Shown: positions 8,177 to 16,931 of the stretch, piece by piece
Numbering within the stretch: position 1 is the stretch's first letter
How the letters are laid out: each line of letters opens with the position of its first letter
Source of the DNA: Robinsoniella peoriensis
GTDB lineage: Bacteria; Bacillota; Clostridia; Lachnospirales; Lachnospiraceae
Assembly: GCF_042680125.1 (NCBI RefSeq)
Contig: NZ_JBHTNY010000022.1
Reading direction: 5' to 3' (one strand)
Length of the DNA stretch: 64,000 nucleotides
Made by a program: the position numbers and the translations under genes
The notes under the pieces: model-generated
What the model saw: the letters and a program-made list of their open reading frames with translations, nothing else
The model's database searches: none
What the model was told of the DNA's origin: nothing

Positions 8177-8371
8177 ATGTCCGAGAATTTGAATGATAAC
8201 TATATCAGCATAGATGAAGCAGCTGAGTATTTAGGGATAAAGACAGTGACCCTAAGAAACTGGATAAAGAAAGATGAGCAGATTCCAGCGCATAAGATAG
8301 GAAAGCTATGGAAATTTAAACGCTCTGAGCTAGATGCATGGGTTAAAAGCGGAAAGAGCGCAATGGATTAA
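8177..8371 (+). CDS. Excisionase/MerR-like helix-turn-helix protein
   Basis: This 64-residue protein is a single HTH_17-type domain (YISIDEAAEYLGIKTVTLRNW, then HKIGKLWKFKRSELDAWV). Such small proteins bind DNA as excisionases or regulators and are common at the head of defence operons. It is the first gene after the 8098 promoter, and the adenine-type methyltransferase follows 31 nt later. A role as controller of the restriction operon is inferred from position. No phage integrase of the tyrosine type is nearby that would make it a true Xis. Confidence 0.75.
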   Translation: MSENLNDNYISIDEAAEYLGIKTVTLRNWIKKDEQIPAHKIGKLWKFKRSELDAWVKSGKSAMD

Positions 8372-8402
8372 TGACCTATCATTTTACTAACTGGAGGAAT
8401 AT

Positions 8403-9143
8403 ATGAACAACAATTATGTATTGTATAACAAAAATTGTATGGATGCGATGAGAAAAATCGAGAGCAAGTCAATCGATTTAGTTCTTACTGATCCGCCATA
8501 TAATTTGGGATTGTTTATGCAAAATAGAGCAACAAATTTAAAAGCAATGAGGGAGAACTTCTTTGGTGCTGCCGGATGGGATGACCTGGAATTTGATGAA
8601 TGGGAAAAAGATATGGATTCTTTTTTTGAAGAATTAGCAAGAGTTATCAAGGAGCGTGGTTCTGTCATAATGTTCATGTCTATTATAAAAGTGGAAACAA
8701 TTATTAGATTGGCTGAAAAACATGGCTTTTACTACAAGACAACAGGAATATGGCATAAAAGGAATCCTATGCCGCGTAACATGAATTTGCATTTCATCAA
8801 TTCTACGGAAGCCTGGATTTACTTCACTTATAAAAAGCACACAGGAACATACAATAACGATGGAAAAGCAATTCATGACTTTTTTGAAACCTCAGTTACT
8901 CCCTCCGGAGAAAAGAAATATGGTAAGCATCCTACGCAGAAACCTGTTCAACTTTTAGAAAATTTTGTAGAACTACTGACAAATGAAAATGATACTGTCT
9001 TCGATCCATTTTGCGGAAGTGGAAGTTCTGGTGTTGCCGCTTTACTACACGGCAGAAAATTCATTGGTTCTGAAATAAGCGAGGAATATTGTCGAATTAC
9101 AACGGAAAGGTTAGAGCAGGTGATTAAATGTGGGACAGTATAA
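8403..9143 (+). CDS. Site-specific DNA methyltransferase, N6-adenine/N4-cytosine beta class
   Basis: This 246-residue enzyme would transfer the SAM methyl group to an exocyclic amino group. The catalytic motif IV LTDPPYNLGLF is at about residues 28-38, and the SAM-binding motif FDPFCGSGSSG comes later, near 200-210. This order is typical of the beta class, and DPPY favours adenine as target. The start ATG has GGAGG upstream. It is paired with a C5 methyltransferase (overlap 14 nt). That fits an asymmetric recognition site whose two strands carry different methyl marks, as in LlaJI-like systems that have two methyltransferases. Confidence 0.9.
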   Translation: MNNNYVLYNKNCMDAMRKIESKSIDLVLTDPPYNLGLFMQNRATNLKAMRENFFGAAGWDDLEFDEWEKDMDSFFEELARVIKERGSVIMFMSIIKVETIIRLAEKHGFYYKTTGIWHKRNPMPRNMNLHFINSTEAWIYFTYKKHTGTYNNDGKAIHDFFETSVTPSGEKKYGKHPTQKPVQLLENFVELLTNENDTVFDPFCGSGSSGVAALLHGRKFIGSEISEEYCRITTERLEQVIKCGTV

Positions 9144-10194
9144 AATGATTGATTTATTCGCTGGCGTAGGAGGGCTTTCCCTTGGATTTGAACAAGTGGG
9201 GTTCGATGTAGTGATTGCTAACGAATATGATGAATCAATTGCACAGGCATATATTAATAACCACAATAATCCCAATATGATTGTTGCAGATATTACAAAA
9301 CTTCCGATTCATGAGACTTTCGGAAAATATAGAGGACAAGTAGATTTAGTGGTTGGTGGTCCGCCATGCCAAGGATACTCACAGAAGGGACAGAGAAAGA
9401 CCATCAACGACCCAAGAAATTTTCTTTTCAGATATTTTGTAGATGTGGTAAAGGAAGTATCTCCACGATATTTTGTGATGGAAAATGTACCAAACCTCCT
9501 GACGGCTGAAAAGGAATATTTTAAGAATGAGTTGATTGCTATGTTCACGGAACTCGGATATACCGTAAATGCACAGGTGCTTTGTGCAGCGGATTATGGT
9601 GTACCACAGAATAGGAATAGAGCCTTTATTATCGGAAAAAAGGATGCAGAGAATCCAGTGGATATGCCAAAAAAAGTTGAAAAGCGAACCACAATTTGGG
9701 ATGCGATTAGTGATTTGGCATATTTGAAATCTGGTGAGGGAGAAGAAATATCAGACTATAAGAATCCGGCTGATTCCAAATATCAGACTTTGATGAGAAC
9801 GGATAGTCAAAAGATATTCAACCATGTAGCTACTAACCATTCCAAGATTGCTCTTGAGAGGTTAGCAATGATACCGCCAAAGGGTGGGAAAGAGTTTCTT
9901 CCACCAGAGCACTTGACGAAGTCTATTTACAGCGGAACTTGGGAACGAATGGATGCAGACGACATTTCGGTCACTATAACCACGAGATTTGATACACCTT
10001 CATCTGGAAAATTCACGCATCCATACTTAAATCGAGCAATAACTGTTCGTGAAGCTGCAAGAATTCAGTCATTTCCGGATGCTTTTAGGTTCTACGGAAC
10101 TAAGACATCTCAGATGAAACAAGTGGGTAATGCAGTTCCTCCGATGCTTTCAAGGGCAATCGCAGAGTCAATAATCAGTGATATGGACAAATAA
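9130..10194 (+). CDS. DNA (cytosine-5) methyltransferase of the restriction island
   Basis: This 354-residue enzyme has the C5 motif order: motif I DLFAGVGGLSLGFE at the N-terminus, motif IV with the catalytic cysteine GGPPCQGYSQKG near 75-86, motif VI MENVPN near 117, and C-terminal motifs IX-X (REAARIQSFPDAF, QVGNAVPPML). The GTG at 9130 has AGGTGA upstream. An ATG at 9145 (five codons later) is an alternative start. It overlaps the adenine-type enzyme and would protect the second strand of the recognition site. Length is normal for the family. Confidence 0.93.
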   Translation: MGQYKMIDLFAGVGGLSLGFEQVGFDVVIANEYDESIAQAYINNHNNPNMIVADITKLPIHETFGKYRGQVDLVVGGPPCQGYSQKGQRKTINDPRNFLFRYFVDVVKEVSPRYFVMENVPNLLTAEKEYFKNELIAMFTELGYTVNAQVLCAADYGVPQNRNRAFIIGKKDAENPVDMPKKVEKRTTIWDAISDLAYLKSGEGEEISDYKNPADSKYQTLMRTDSQKIFNHVATNHSKIALERLAMIPPKGGKEFLPPEHLTKSIYSGTWERMDADDISVTITTRFDTPSSGKFTHPYLNRAITVREAARIQSFPDAFRFYGTKTSQMKQVGNAVPPMLSRAIAESIISDMDK

Positions 10195-10271
10195 CATAAT
10201 CATCATTAAACGATTATAGCAAGGCAGAGAAGCAACTCTGCCTGTTGCTGGTATAGAAAGGAAGGTACATA

Positions 10272-11024
10272 ATGGCAAGTTATTCAATTTACAACGCAGG
10301 AATTAACACGGGGACGAAATACTTAACAACTGAAGTTGCTTATTTCCTTGGAGGAATATATGCAGCAGATGAGAAGGTTACAAGCAACGGGAAATTATAC
10401 TGGGCAGCTCCAGTACGCTACAATCCGCAATATTCAACAGAAATGCAAACAGCTGAACACTTTGATTATGTTAGTACTATTGCGTCAAAAGTGAACGGAT
10501 ACACTGTTATGAAAGACAACATTAAAGGAACTTCACTTGATTCTGGGAAAAATCGTCTTCCCGGCTTTAGTACCTTCTTTGAAGCGACCGGATTGACTGA
10601 TTTGCGCACAGAGATTCCCACTTTAAAACCTGTGTTGTTAGCAGCAGATAAGGATGTTCAAAAAGCGTTTATTTTAGGTGTCATAGATGGAAGAGGAACT
10701 CCTGACATAAGCATACCAAAGGGAATCATAAGATATCTTTCGTTGGACTGCCCGAATAATGACATAGGCAGTTTCCTTGATGAGGTATTCGAACACTATG
10801 GACTTGATTGCAATTATAATACTGCACGTGATCGCCTGGAGGGTGGAAATCCGAGAAAGCCACAACTTAGAATTAAAGATGTGGAATACTATATGAAGAA
10901 CATCGGTTACATTTCCCCTACCAAGTTTTCAAAGATGTATGATGTATTCATGGCTAAATTTGGATCTGCGAATGTGATTAATGGCAGTGCGTTTCTTCCA
11001 GGTTTGAAATATTTGAAGGGGTGA
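10272..11024 (+). CDS. LAGLIDADG-fold protein, candidate DNA-reader of the restriction complex
   Basis: This 250-residue protein contains two LAGLIDADG-like helices: LGGIYAADE at 26-34 and ILGVIDGRG at 134-142. The second is followed by the usual core ending in KNIGYISPTKFSKM. In this family the acidic residue at position 8 of each motif binds the catalytic metal. Motif 1 keeps D33, but motif 2 has R141, so normal cleavage should be impaired. The gene lies between the C5 methyltransferase and the McrB-like GTPase, close to the latter's start. It is not inside an intron or intein. I infer a DNA-recognition subunit; a degenerate homing nuclease is the alternative. Confidence 0.72.
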   Translation: MASYSIYNAGINTGTKYLTTEVAYFLGGIYAADEKVTSNGKLYWAAPVRYNPQYSTEMQTAEHFDYVSTIASKVNGYTVMKDNIKGTSLDSGKNRLPGFSTFFEATGLTDLRTEIPTLKPVLLAADKDVQKAFILGVIDGRGTPDISIPKGIIRYLSLDCPNNDIGSFLDEVFEHYGLDCNYNTARDRLEGGNPRKPQLRIKDVEYYMKNIGYISPTKFSKMYDVFMAKFGSANVINGSAFLPGLKYLKG

Positions 11025-11029
11025 TGAAA

Positions 11030-12292
11030 ATGGCAAAAAACATTATATTTTATGGACCTCCGGGTACCGGTAAGACATACTTTCTGCAATCACTAATGAA
11101 TGACTATATTGATTATGAAATTGCTGATGCACAGCTAAAGAGTGCATTTGTGAGCGAATCAAAGGAGTGGATTTTGATTACACTCGTTTTGCTTCAAAAC
11201 CACGGGAAAATGGCAACAACCGATATTCAAAAGAAGGTCGATTCATTATCATTAGGGGTTAGAATCAATGTAGCAGCAGAATTGGACAAGCATAATTTAA
11301 AACCAGCTCCTATTGCGGGTGTGACAAGGGAACAACCTAGGATTTTTATGTCATTGGGACCGAGCGAATGGTATGTTGATTTAGTAAGAGTTCAGCAGGC
11401 ACGGGCAGATTTTTTTACAAAGTTTTTAAGTAAATGTCCTGTAACTAAACGATATAACTTCGTCACATTCCACCAATCATACGCTTATGAAGATTTTATC
11501 GAAGGAATTCGTCCCGAGTATGTTGCAACAACAAAATCTATTGATTATTCACCTAAGCCGGGGGTCTTTAAACTACTTTGTGATGAAGCATCTGGCTGTC
11601 CTGAAAAGGAATACGCTATTTTCATCGATGAGATAAACCGTGGAAATATTTCTGAAATATTTGGTGAGCTAATCAGTTTGATTGAAGTGGATAAAAGAGA
11701 GGGAGAAACAGGCGCATTGTCAGCTGTTCTTCCTTACTCAAAAACTGTATTTTCAGTTCCGTCCAATATCAATGTATATGGAACAATGAATACAGCAGAT
11801 AGATCTATTGACCAAATTGACATTGCCTTACGTAGAAGATTCAAGTTCAAACCGTTACTTCCGAATTCAGAGGTAATTGAGAGAGAAATGGATTTGCAAG
11901 GCTTGGATGCCCATAACATTGATGGGGTTGATTTGATTTCGCTTTTTGAAACCTTAAATTACAGGATAGAACTTTTATTGGATTCGCAGCATTTGTTGGG
12001 TCATGCATTGTTCCTTGGTGCAAAATCAGCAAATGCTATAGCTGGAGTAATTACAAATTCTGTTATACCTTTGTTGGAAGAGTATTTTTATGATGACGTT
12101 CAGAAGATTCAGCTCGTCTTTAATGACTTAGATGATACCGGAGATTTGCGCACAAATGCCATTTATTTGAGTGATGAAATCGAAGCCGATAAATATTTTT
12201 CCTATACGGGGGATTACATGATTGACGATAAAAAACACTACCATGTATCCGAGTCAATCACAGTAGACTCGTTAAAACAAATATATTTATGA
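11030..12292 (+). CDS. McrB/LlaJI-type AAA+ GTPase
   Basis: The protein starts almost directly with its Walker A motif, GPPGTGKT, at residues 9-16. Walker B IFIDEINRG lies near 200 and the McrB GTP-signature MNTAD at 253-257, followed by DIALRRRFKF. McrB uses GTP to translocate DNA and activate the McrC nuclease. E. coli McrB has an N-terminal domain that reads modified DNA. Here that domain is missing, which fits reading by the neighbouring LAGLIDADG protein. ATG 11030 is chosen for its AAGGGG site 8 nt upstream; GTG 11021 and ATG 11024 are alternatives. The stop overlaps the next gene. Confidence 0.9.
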   Translation: MAKNIIFYGPPGTGKTYFLQSLMNDYIDYEIADAQLKSAFVSESKEWILITLVLLQNHGKMATTDIQKKVDSLSLGVRINVAAELDKHNLKPAPIAGVTREQPRIFMSLGPSEWYVDLVRVQQARADFFTKFLSKCPVTKRYNFVTFHQSYAYEDFIEGIRPEYVATTKSIDYSPKPGVFKLLCDEASGCPEKEYAIFIDEINRGNISEIFGELISLIEVDKREGETGALSAVLPYSKTVFSVPSNINVYGTMNTADRSIDQIDIALRRRFKFKPLLPNSEVIEREMDLQGLDAHNIDGVDLISLFETLNYRIELLLDSQHLLGHALFLGAKSANAIAGVITNSVIPLLEEYFYDDVQKIQLVFNDLDDTGDLRTNAIYLSDEIEADKYFSYTGDYMIDDKKHYHVSESITVDSLKQIYL

Positions 12293-13527
12293 TGGAAACG
12301 ATTGTACTGAAAGAATATGACCAGCTACATATTCGAGATAAGAGAGACCCAAAACATAATATCATAACCCAGGATGATGCCATTGCTCTTCAGAGTGTAA
12401 TTATGGAAGAGGAGCCGGTATTCAAATGGGGATACAAAAAACTGGTTGCGCAGCATTGGGTTGGAAATATAACATTAAAAAATCTGAATATTGAAATTCT
12501 CCCGAAATTATATGGCTCTGTGTCAGAGGATGAGTTAAGGAGTGTTCTTACGAGAATGCTTTTGATTTCGCATCAACGTCCTTCGGTTCGAGAAATGCCT
12601 GGAATGACACAGATTTGTAAGAACTCTTTAGTGGAGATGCTGATTGATACCTTCCTTACATCGCTTGAGAAGTATACGAAAGATGGATTGACACATTCAT
12701 ACAAAAAGATCGATACCAATCTGAGCAGAGTTAAAGGAAGAATACTGTTCAATAAACAGTTTTCGCAGAATGTTCTTAAGCCCACGAAATTTTGGTGCAG
12801 ATATTCCAAATTTACAGCTGATAATAATATAAATCAGTTTTTTAAACTTTGTTTGAACCAGATGTTTAAAGTCAGCACAGATGCACAAAACAAAAGACGT
12901 ATTAAATACTTGTTGCCAGTATATGAAGATTTCACAGATATTAGTAAAGAAAAAGCCCTAATGCGTGAGATAGTTTTTAATTCGACTAATCAAAGTGCAG
13001 AAGAATCATATATGTATGGCAGACTGTTTCTGAACAATATTTTCAGTACCTTGAGTGCCGGAAATGTGTCTATCAACATGATGCTTTTTGATATGAATGA
13101 TTTGTATGAGTTGTTCATATACAAGGTTGCACATTTGGTGTACAGAAACAAGGCGTACTATCAAATGCGAGGAAATTATTTGCTGCAACGAGATTCTGAT
13201 TCAAAAAAGCGAACTGCTTTACGTCCGGACATTACGATTAAGCAAGACGATGGAAGTTATGTGATTGTAGATACAAAATGGAAGATACCTCAGAAATTTG
13301 CCAAGGAATCGGATCTGTATCAGATGAACGCCTATTCCACGAGCATTGATGATATTAAGGAAATTGTTTTGCTGTATCCTCTTGTGAAAAATGAAAGAAT
13401 GGTTGATGATTATCATTTTATTGATAAGAACGGAAACAAAAGACCATTAAAAATTAGAACTGTTGATTTGATGCAATGTCTTGATTGGAAGAAATTCTTA
13501 CTGGACTTTCCTAGTGTTCTTATGTAG
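12289..13527 (+). CDS. McrC/LlaJI-type PD-(D/E)XK restriction nuclease subunit
   Basis: This 412-residue protein matches the McrC/LlaJI family. A C-terminal nuclease core is visible as LRPDITIKQDDGSYVIVDTKWK (described in two parts: the acidic PD near 311 and DTKWK near 326). The N-terminal part carries HWVGNITLKNLNIEILPKLYG, typical of McrC proteins. It would cleave DNA when driven by the McrB-like GTPase, with which it overlaps by 4 nt. Two methyltransferases upstream indicate a LlaJI-like system that cuts unmodified DNA, not a methyl-dependent type IV enzyme. The site is unknown. Confidence 0.9.
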   Translation: MMETIVLKEYDQLHIRDKRDPKHNIITQDDAIALQSVIMEEEPVFKWGYKKLVAQHWVGNITLKNLNIEILPKLYGSVSEDELRSVLTRMLLISHQRPSVREMPGMTQICKNSLVEMLIDTFLTSLEKYTKDGLTHSYKKIDTNLSRVKGRILFNKQFSQNVLKPTKFWCRYSKFTADNNINQFFKLCLNQMFKVSTDAQNKRRIKYLLPVYEDFTDISKEKALMREIVFNSTNQSAEESYMYGRLFLNNIFSTLSAGNVSINMMLFDMNDLYELFIYKVAHLVYRNKAYYQMRGNYLLQRDSDSKKRTALRPDITIKQDDGSYVIVDTKWKIPQKFAKESDLYQMNAYSTSIDDIKEIVLLYPLVKNERMVDDYHFIDKNGNKRPLKIRTVDLMQCLDWKKFLLDFPSVLM

Positions 13528-13561
13528 AAAACAAAGAACTGTGTTTTAAGGAGGAGACCCT

Positions 13562-15451
13562 ATGGCGGCTGACCACTCATTTACAGAATATGTAGCAAAA
13601 AGATTTGATAATGATTTTTGGGCGGTTGCCGAGCAATTTCTGGACGACAATCAAGATTCCCTTTCATCAGAGTTACAAAGAATTCACAGCGCAGGAGATA
13701 TGGAAATCTCTGATGTCAAAGTGGAACACGTCTGGGTAGAAGATTTACCTGGAATGAAAATTCAGTTCGATGTGGCACTTTCAATATGGTATGAGATTGC
13801 AGAAGGAAATCACCATTATGATGATTTAGAAGATAGAATTGTCTGGATTATGGCACGTTGCAAAGGCGATTTAAATTCAAACTTGGATGATTTTGAGATT
13901 TTTCATGTGTCTAGCTATAATGGGAAAAACCGTGTAAAGAACCCAATGGATGATTCTCTCGTTCCGGTAATGTATCCAGATAAACTAGATGAGGTTGCTG
14001 AACAGTTTTTAAGGGAACACTATAAAAAAGCATTGTTACAGCCTACCTGGGTAAACCCATTAGAATTGGCAGAGAGCATGGGACTCTGTGTGAAGTTTGT
14101 ATATATCACAAAGGATGAGACTGTCTTTGGAAGAAGTTATTTCTTTGACAGTGATGTTGAATTATATAATCCGGATTCAGATTCATTTTATACGGAACAT
14201 ATTCCGGCAGGAACAATTTTGGTAGACAAGGCCGTTGCGTTCATGTATGTACTGGGAGCAACGAATAATACCATCATTCATGAATGTGTCCACTGGGATA
14301 AGCATAAGAAAGCATTCGCTCTCGCTCGGCTATATAATGCTGAGCTAACCAATATTGCTTGTAAGGTAGTGGGAGGAATAGTTGGAAATCATTCAGAGCA
14401 AAATGCCGTCGATTGGATGGAATGGCAGGCCAATGCACTGACTCCGAAAATTCAATTACCAATGAGTATGTTTAAAAAGTATGTAGATGGTTTGATTTCT
14501 CAGTATCGCAGGGAACTGAATGCATATGATATGATTGATATCATTGAACCCATTATCATTCGTATCGAAGAGGATTTTGGTGTGTCGAAAGTGGCTGCTA
14601 AGATTCGTATGCTTGAGGTTGGCTATGAAGAAGCAGCAGGTGCATTTACATATATTGATGGAAGATATGTAAAACCCCATAAGGCCGCAAAAGGCTTTTT
14701 ACAGAAGAATCAAACATTCAGCGTTTTATTACAAGATGCACTCATTGAATCAACATTTAATCTGGACTTAAAGGCAAAGGTTGCAGGTGGATCATACAAA
14801 TACATTGATTCTCATTTTGTGTTAAATCATCCTCAGTATGTCGAAAAAGACATTTTCGGCAACGAAATGTTGACACACTACGCACGAAATCACATGGATG
14901 AGTGCTGCTTAGTTTTCAGCTTAACGGTAAAGTCAAAAATTGGCGATAGGTATCGCAGCGAATGTTTTTTGAATCGAGATAAATCTTCAGAAATTGTGTT
15001 TGAAGCACATTTTTCAGCAGAATCCGGACAAGATGCTAATCATGCAAAAATGATTAAAGACTATAATGCCGATTTACTTTCAGTGGCGAAAAAGTTACCA
15101 ATGAATTTTTCTGGAGCATTAGATGCTTTAATTGTTTGGTCAGAGATGACCGAGGAAGAGTTAGCGGAAGCGGCTGATATGAGCGAAAAAACTATTCAAA
15201 GGCTTCGTAATTCGGAGCCGGACAATGTGACTATCGAAACGGTTGTACAACTATGCATTGGCATGAAACTCCCACCAGTTCTGAGTGGTTGCCTTTTAAG
15301 AGCATCAGGTAAAAGCTTTATGATGACAGAGCAACATCTTATGTATCAGTTTTTACTTAACTCTTGCTATTACAAAACTATTTATGATTGCAATGATATG
15401 TTAACGGCACAAAATTTAAAACCTCTTGGGCGGCAAAACAGAATAGCATAA
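13562..15451 (+). CDS. ImmA/IrrE-type metallopeptidase with C-terminal HTH
   Basis: This 629-residue protein has a zinc-protease core: HECVH at 240-244 and a third-ligand segment EWQANAL with E287, as in IrrE/ImmA enzymes that cleave repressors. Around 528-585 lies an XRE-like HTH (MTEEELAEAADMSEKTIQRL). The first 150 residues are acidic and unrecognised. It starts 34 nt after the nuclease gene with AAGGAGGAG and is the last gene before a terminator, so it is probably part of the restriction operon. A damage- or infection-sensing regulator of the system is plausible; a separate defence effector is also possible. Confidence 0.75.
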   Translation: MAADHSFTEYVAKRFDNDFWAVAEQFLDDNQDSLSSELQRIHSAGDMEISDVKVEHVWVEDLPGMKIQFDVALSIWYEIAEGNHHYDDLEDRIVWIMARCKGDLNSNLDDFEIFHVSSYNGKNRVKNPMDDSLVPVMYPDKLDEVAEQFLREHYKKALLQPTWVNPLELAESMGLCVKFVYITKDETVFGRSYFFDSDVELYNPDSDSFYTEHIPAGTILVDKAVAFMYVLGATNNTIIHECVHWDKHKKAFALARLYNAELTNIACKVVGGIVGNHSEQNAVDWMEWQANALTPKIQLPMSMFKKYVDGLISQYRRELNAYDMIDIIEPIIIRIEEDFGVSKVAAKIRMLEVGYEEAAGAFTYIDGRYVKPHKAAKGFLQKNQTFSVLLQDALIESTFNLDLKAKVAGGSYKYIDSHFVLNHPQYVEKDIFGNEMLTHYARNHMDECCLVFSLTVKSKIGDRYRSECFLNRDKSSEIVFEAHFSAESGQDANHAKMIKDYNADLLSVAKKLPMNFSGALDALIVWSEMTEEELAEAADMSEKTIQRLRNSEPDNVTIETVVQLCIGMKLPPVLSGCLLRASGKSFMMTEQHLMYQFLLNSCYYKTIYDCNDMLTAQNLKPLGRQNRIA

Positions 15452-15463
15452 TTAAAATTTTCT

Positions 15464-15495
15464 AGTAGCCGGACATCCCATGTCTGGCTACTTTT
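15464..15495 (+). terminator. Terminator with GGACATCCCATGTC palindrome
   Basis: A 13-bp stem (AGTAGCCGGACAT against ATGTCTGGCTACT) with a CCC loop and a short T run closes the restriction operon. Part of this sequence recurs at 16852-16875. Confidence 0.7.
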
Positions 15496-15512
15496 GCATA
15501 TAGGAGAAAACC

Positions 15513-16742
15513 ATGAAAAAGGAAGACAAAAAAGATTATCTGAGAAGAATACTGAATATAAGACGTGGAGATTCAGGGTACGAAGAGATGGATACATATC
15601 TTCGTGAATATAATAAATTTATCCATACCTTGAATTATAACGGATTCAGAGATGGAGAAGAGGAGAAAATCTTCTTGTATTTTCATAATCATCAAATTAC
15701 TGTGTCCAGTATTGTTGCTAAAGGCAAGGGAAAAGAAAAGCTTCAATTGGAAATGCACCAAGTGTTAGCCAAAGCGGTAGATTATTATGAAAAAATTCTG
15801 TATCCAGAATATTACGAGCAGGCAATAGGGCAGTCACCGAAAGATTTTCAAATAGAAATGCAGGATAGAGAAAGAGTAGATAGCGTAGTTGGGGCAATTG
15901 CCAGCATCGATTCTTTTATAAGCACGTTGGATCAACAATGGAGCGAATTCACAGATTATCTGTATAAGACCATTGATTTGGTTTTCAGTGGTGATTATTC
16001 AGTTGAGAATGGTCCGGCATTTTTGAAAATAGACCATTTTGAAGAAATGGTTCAGGAAGAGATTGATTATTATAAAAGCAAGGTACGTCAATACAGTCAA
16101 TCAATCGATGATACAGATTCTGTTTACTATATAGGGAAAAATCACAATCCATATAAAAACTTGTATTTATACTGCCTGCGTTCTTATATAAAGAATTTTT
16201 ATATTGTAGATGTTCCACGCGTAGAATTAGGGAAATTCTATGAACTGGAAAATTTGAAATGTATCGAAGAAAAGGATTTCTATGGGTTAACTGACATCGC
16301 CCGTATTTACAGTGAGATGGCAAGGTGTGAATATGATAAAGCCTATGGGAAAATCAAACAGCAGTTCAGAAAGTCACAATTCATGCAACAGTATAAGAAG
16401 GATGGAACATACTATTTTGAACATCCTGAATTACCGTTGGCAACCTATGTATATTACAGCAAGAAAAATCATAAAGAGCCAGAATTTGAAAGACTGTTCG
16501 GTCAATATGATCCGCTGATGCAATATGTGTATGCACCACTTCTACGAGCCAATATGCGGAGTGAGTCATCAAGATTAAATGCTTATAATTTGTTCTATGA
16601 TTTTGTCAAGAAGGAATTTTTAAATGCATTGTACAGAACGGATGATGCGTATATTACAGTTATTCTTGAAACTTTATTACAGTGTCCAATGCGACTATTC
16701 TATCGCTGCAGCGGCATTCCAGTGAATTCTGTATTAGGGTAA
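15513..16742 (+). CDS. Conserved-looking protein of unknown family
   Basis: I do not recognise this 409-residue protein. It is rich in K, E, Y and F, has no signal peptide or clear membrane segment, and looks largely alpha-helical. Notable segments are YYEKILYPEYYEQAIG near residue 90 and LTDIARIYSEMARCEYDKAYG near 255. AGGAG lies before the ATG. It follows the restriction operon's terminator and has its own strong terminator. Copies of one short repeat flank it (15471-15494 and 16852-16875), so it may have been added to the island as a cassette. A defence role is only suggested by location. Confidence 0.6.
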   Translation: MKKEDKKDYLRRILNIRRGDSGYEEMDTYLREYNKFIHTLNYNGFRDGEEEKIFLYFHNHQITVSSIVAKGKGKEKLQLEMHQVLAKAVDYYEKILYPEYYEQAIGQSPKDFQIEMQDRERVDSVVGAIASIDSFISTLDQQWSEFTDYLYKTIDLVFSGDYSVENGPAFLKIDHFEEMVQEEIDYYKSKVRQYSQSIDDTDSVYYIGKNHNPYKNLYLYCLRSYIKNFYIVDVPRVELGKFYELENLKCIEEKDFYGLTDIARIYSEMARCEYDKAYGKIKQQFRKSQFMQQYKKDGTYYFEHPELPLATYVYYSKKNHKEPEFERLFGQYDPLMQYVYAPLLRANMRSESSRLNAYNLFYDFVKKEFLNALYRTDDAYITVILETLLQCPMRLFYRCSGIPVNSVLG

Positions 16743-16792
16743 AATTCTACCTAAAAATGATTCCGTGGAAAATCGTATAGTTTTGATATTAT

Positions 16793-16838
16793 AGCCATGT
16801 AAATCAAGCAGAAATGCTAGATTTACATGGCTTTTTTT
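16793..16838 (+). terminator. Strong intrinsic terminator
   Basis: AGCCATGTAAATC pairs perfectly with GATTTACATGGCT around a 14-nt loop and is followed by TTTTTTT. It ends the transcript of the unknown gene at 15513-16742. Confidence 0.85.
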
Positions 16839-16851
16839 GTTGCTCGAAATA

Positions 16852-16875
16852 GGACATCCCATGTCCGGGTACTTT
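16852..16875. repeat. Second copy of the GGACATCCCATGTC repeat
   Basis: 22 of 24 nt match 15471-15494. Here the outer stem arm is not preserved, so it would be a weaker hairpin. The two copies bracket the unknown gene. Confidence 0.7.
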
Positions 16876-16931
16876 GATTGGAAATCAACTAGAATGTAGC
16901 CATGACGAGCAAGAACCATTTCGATTGAGCT

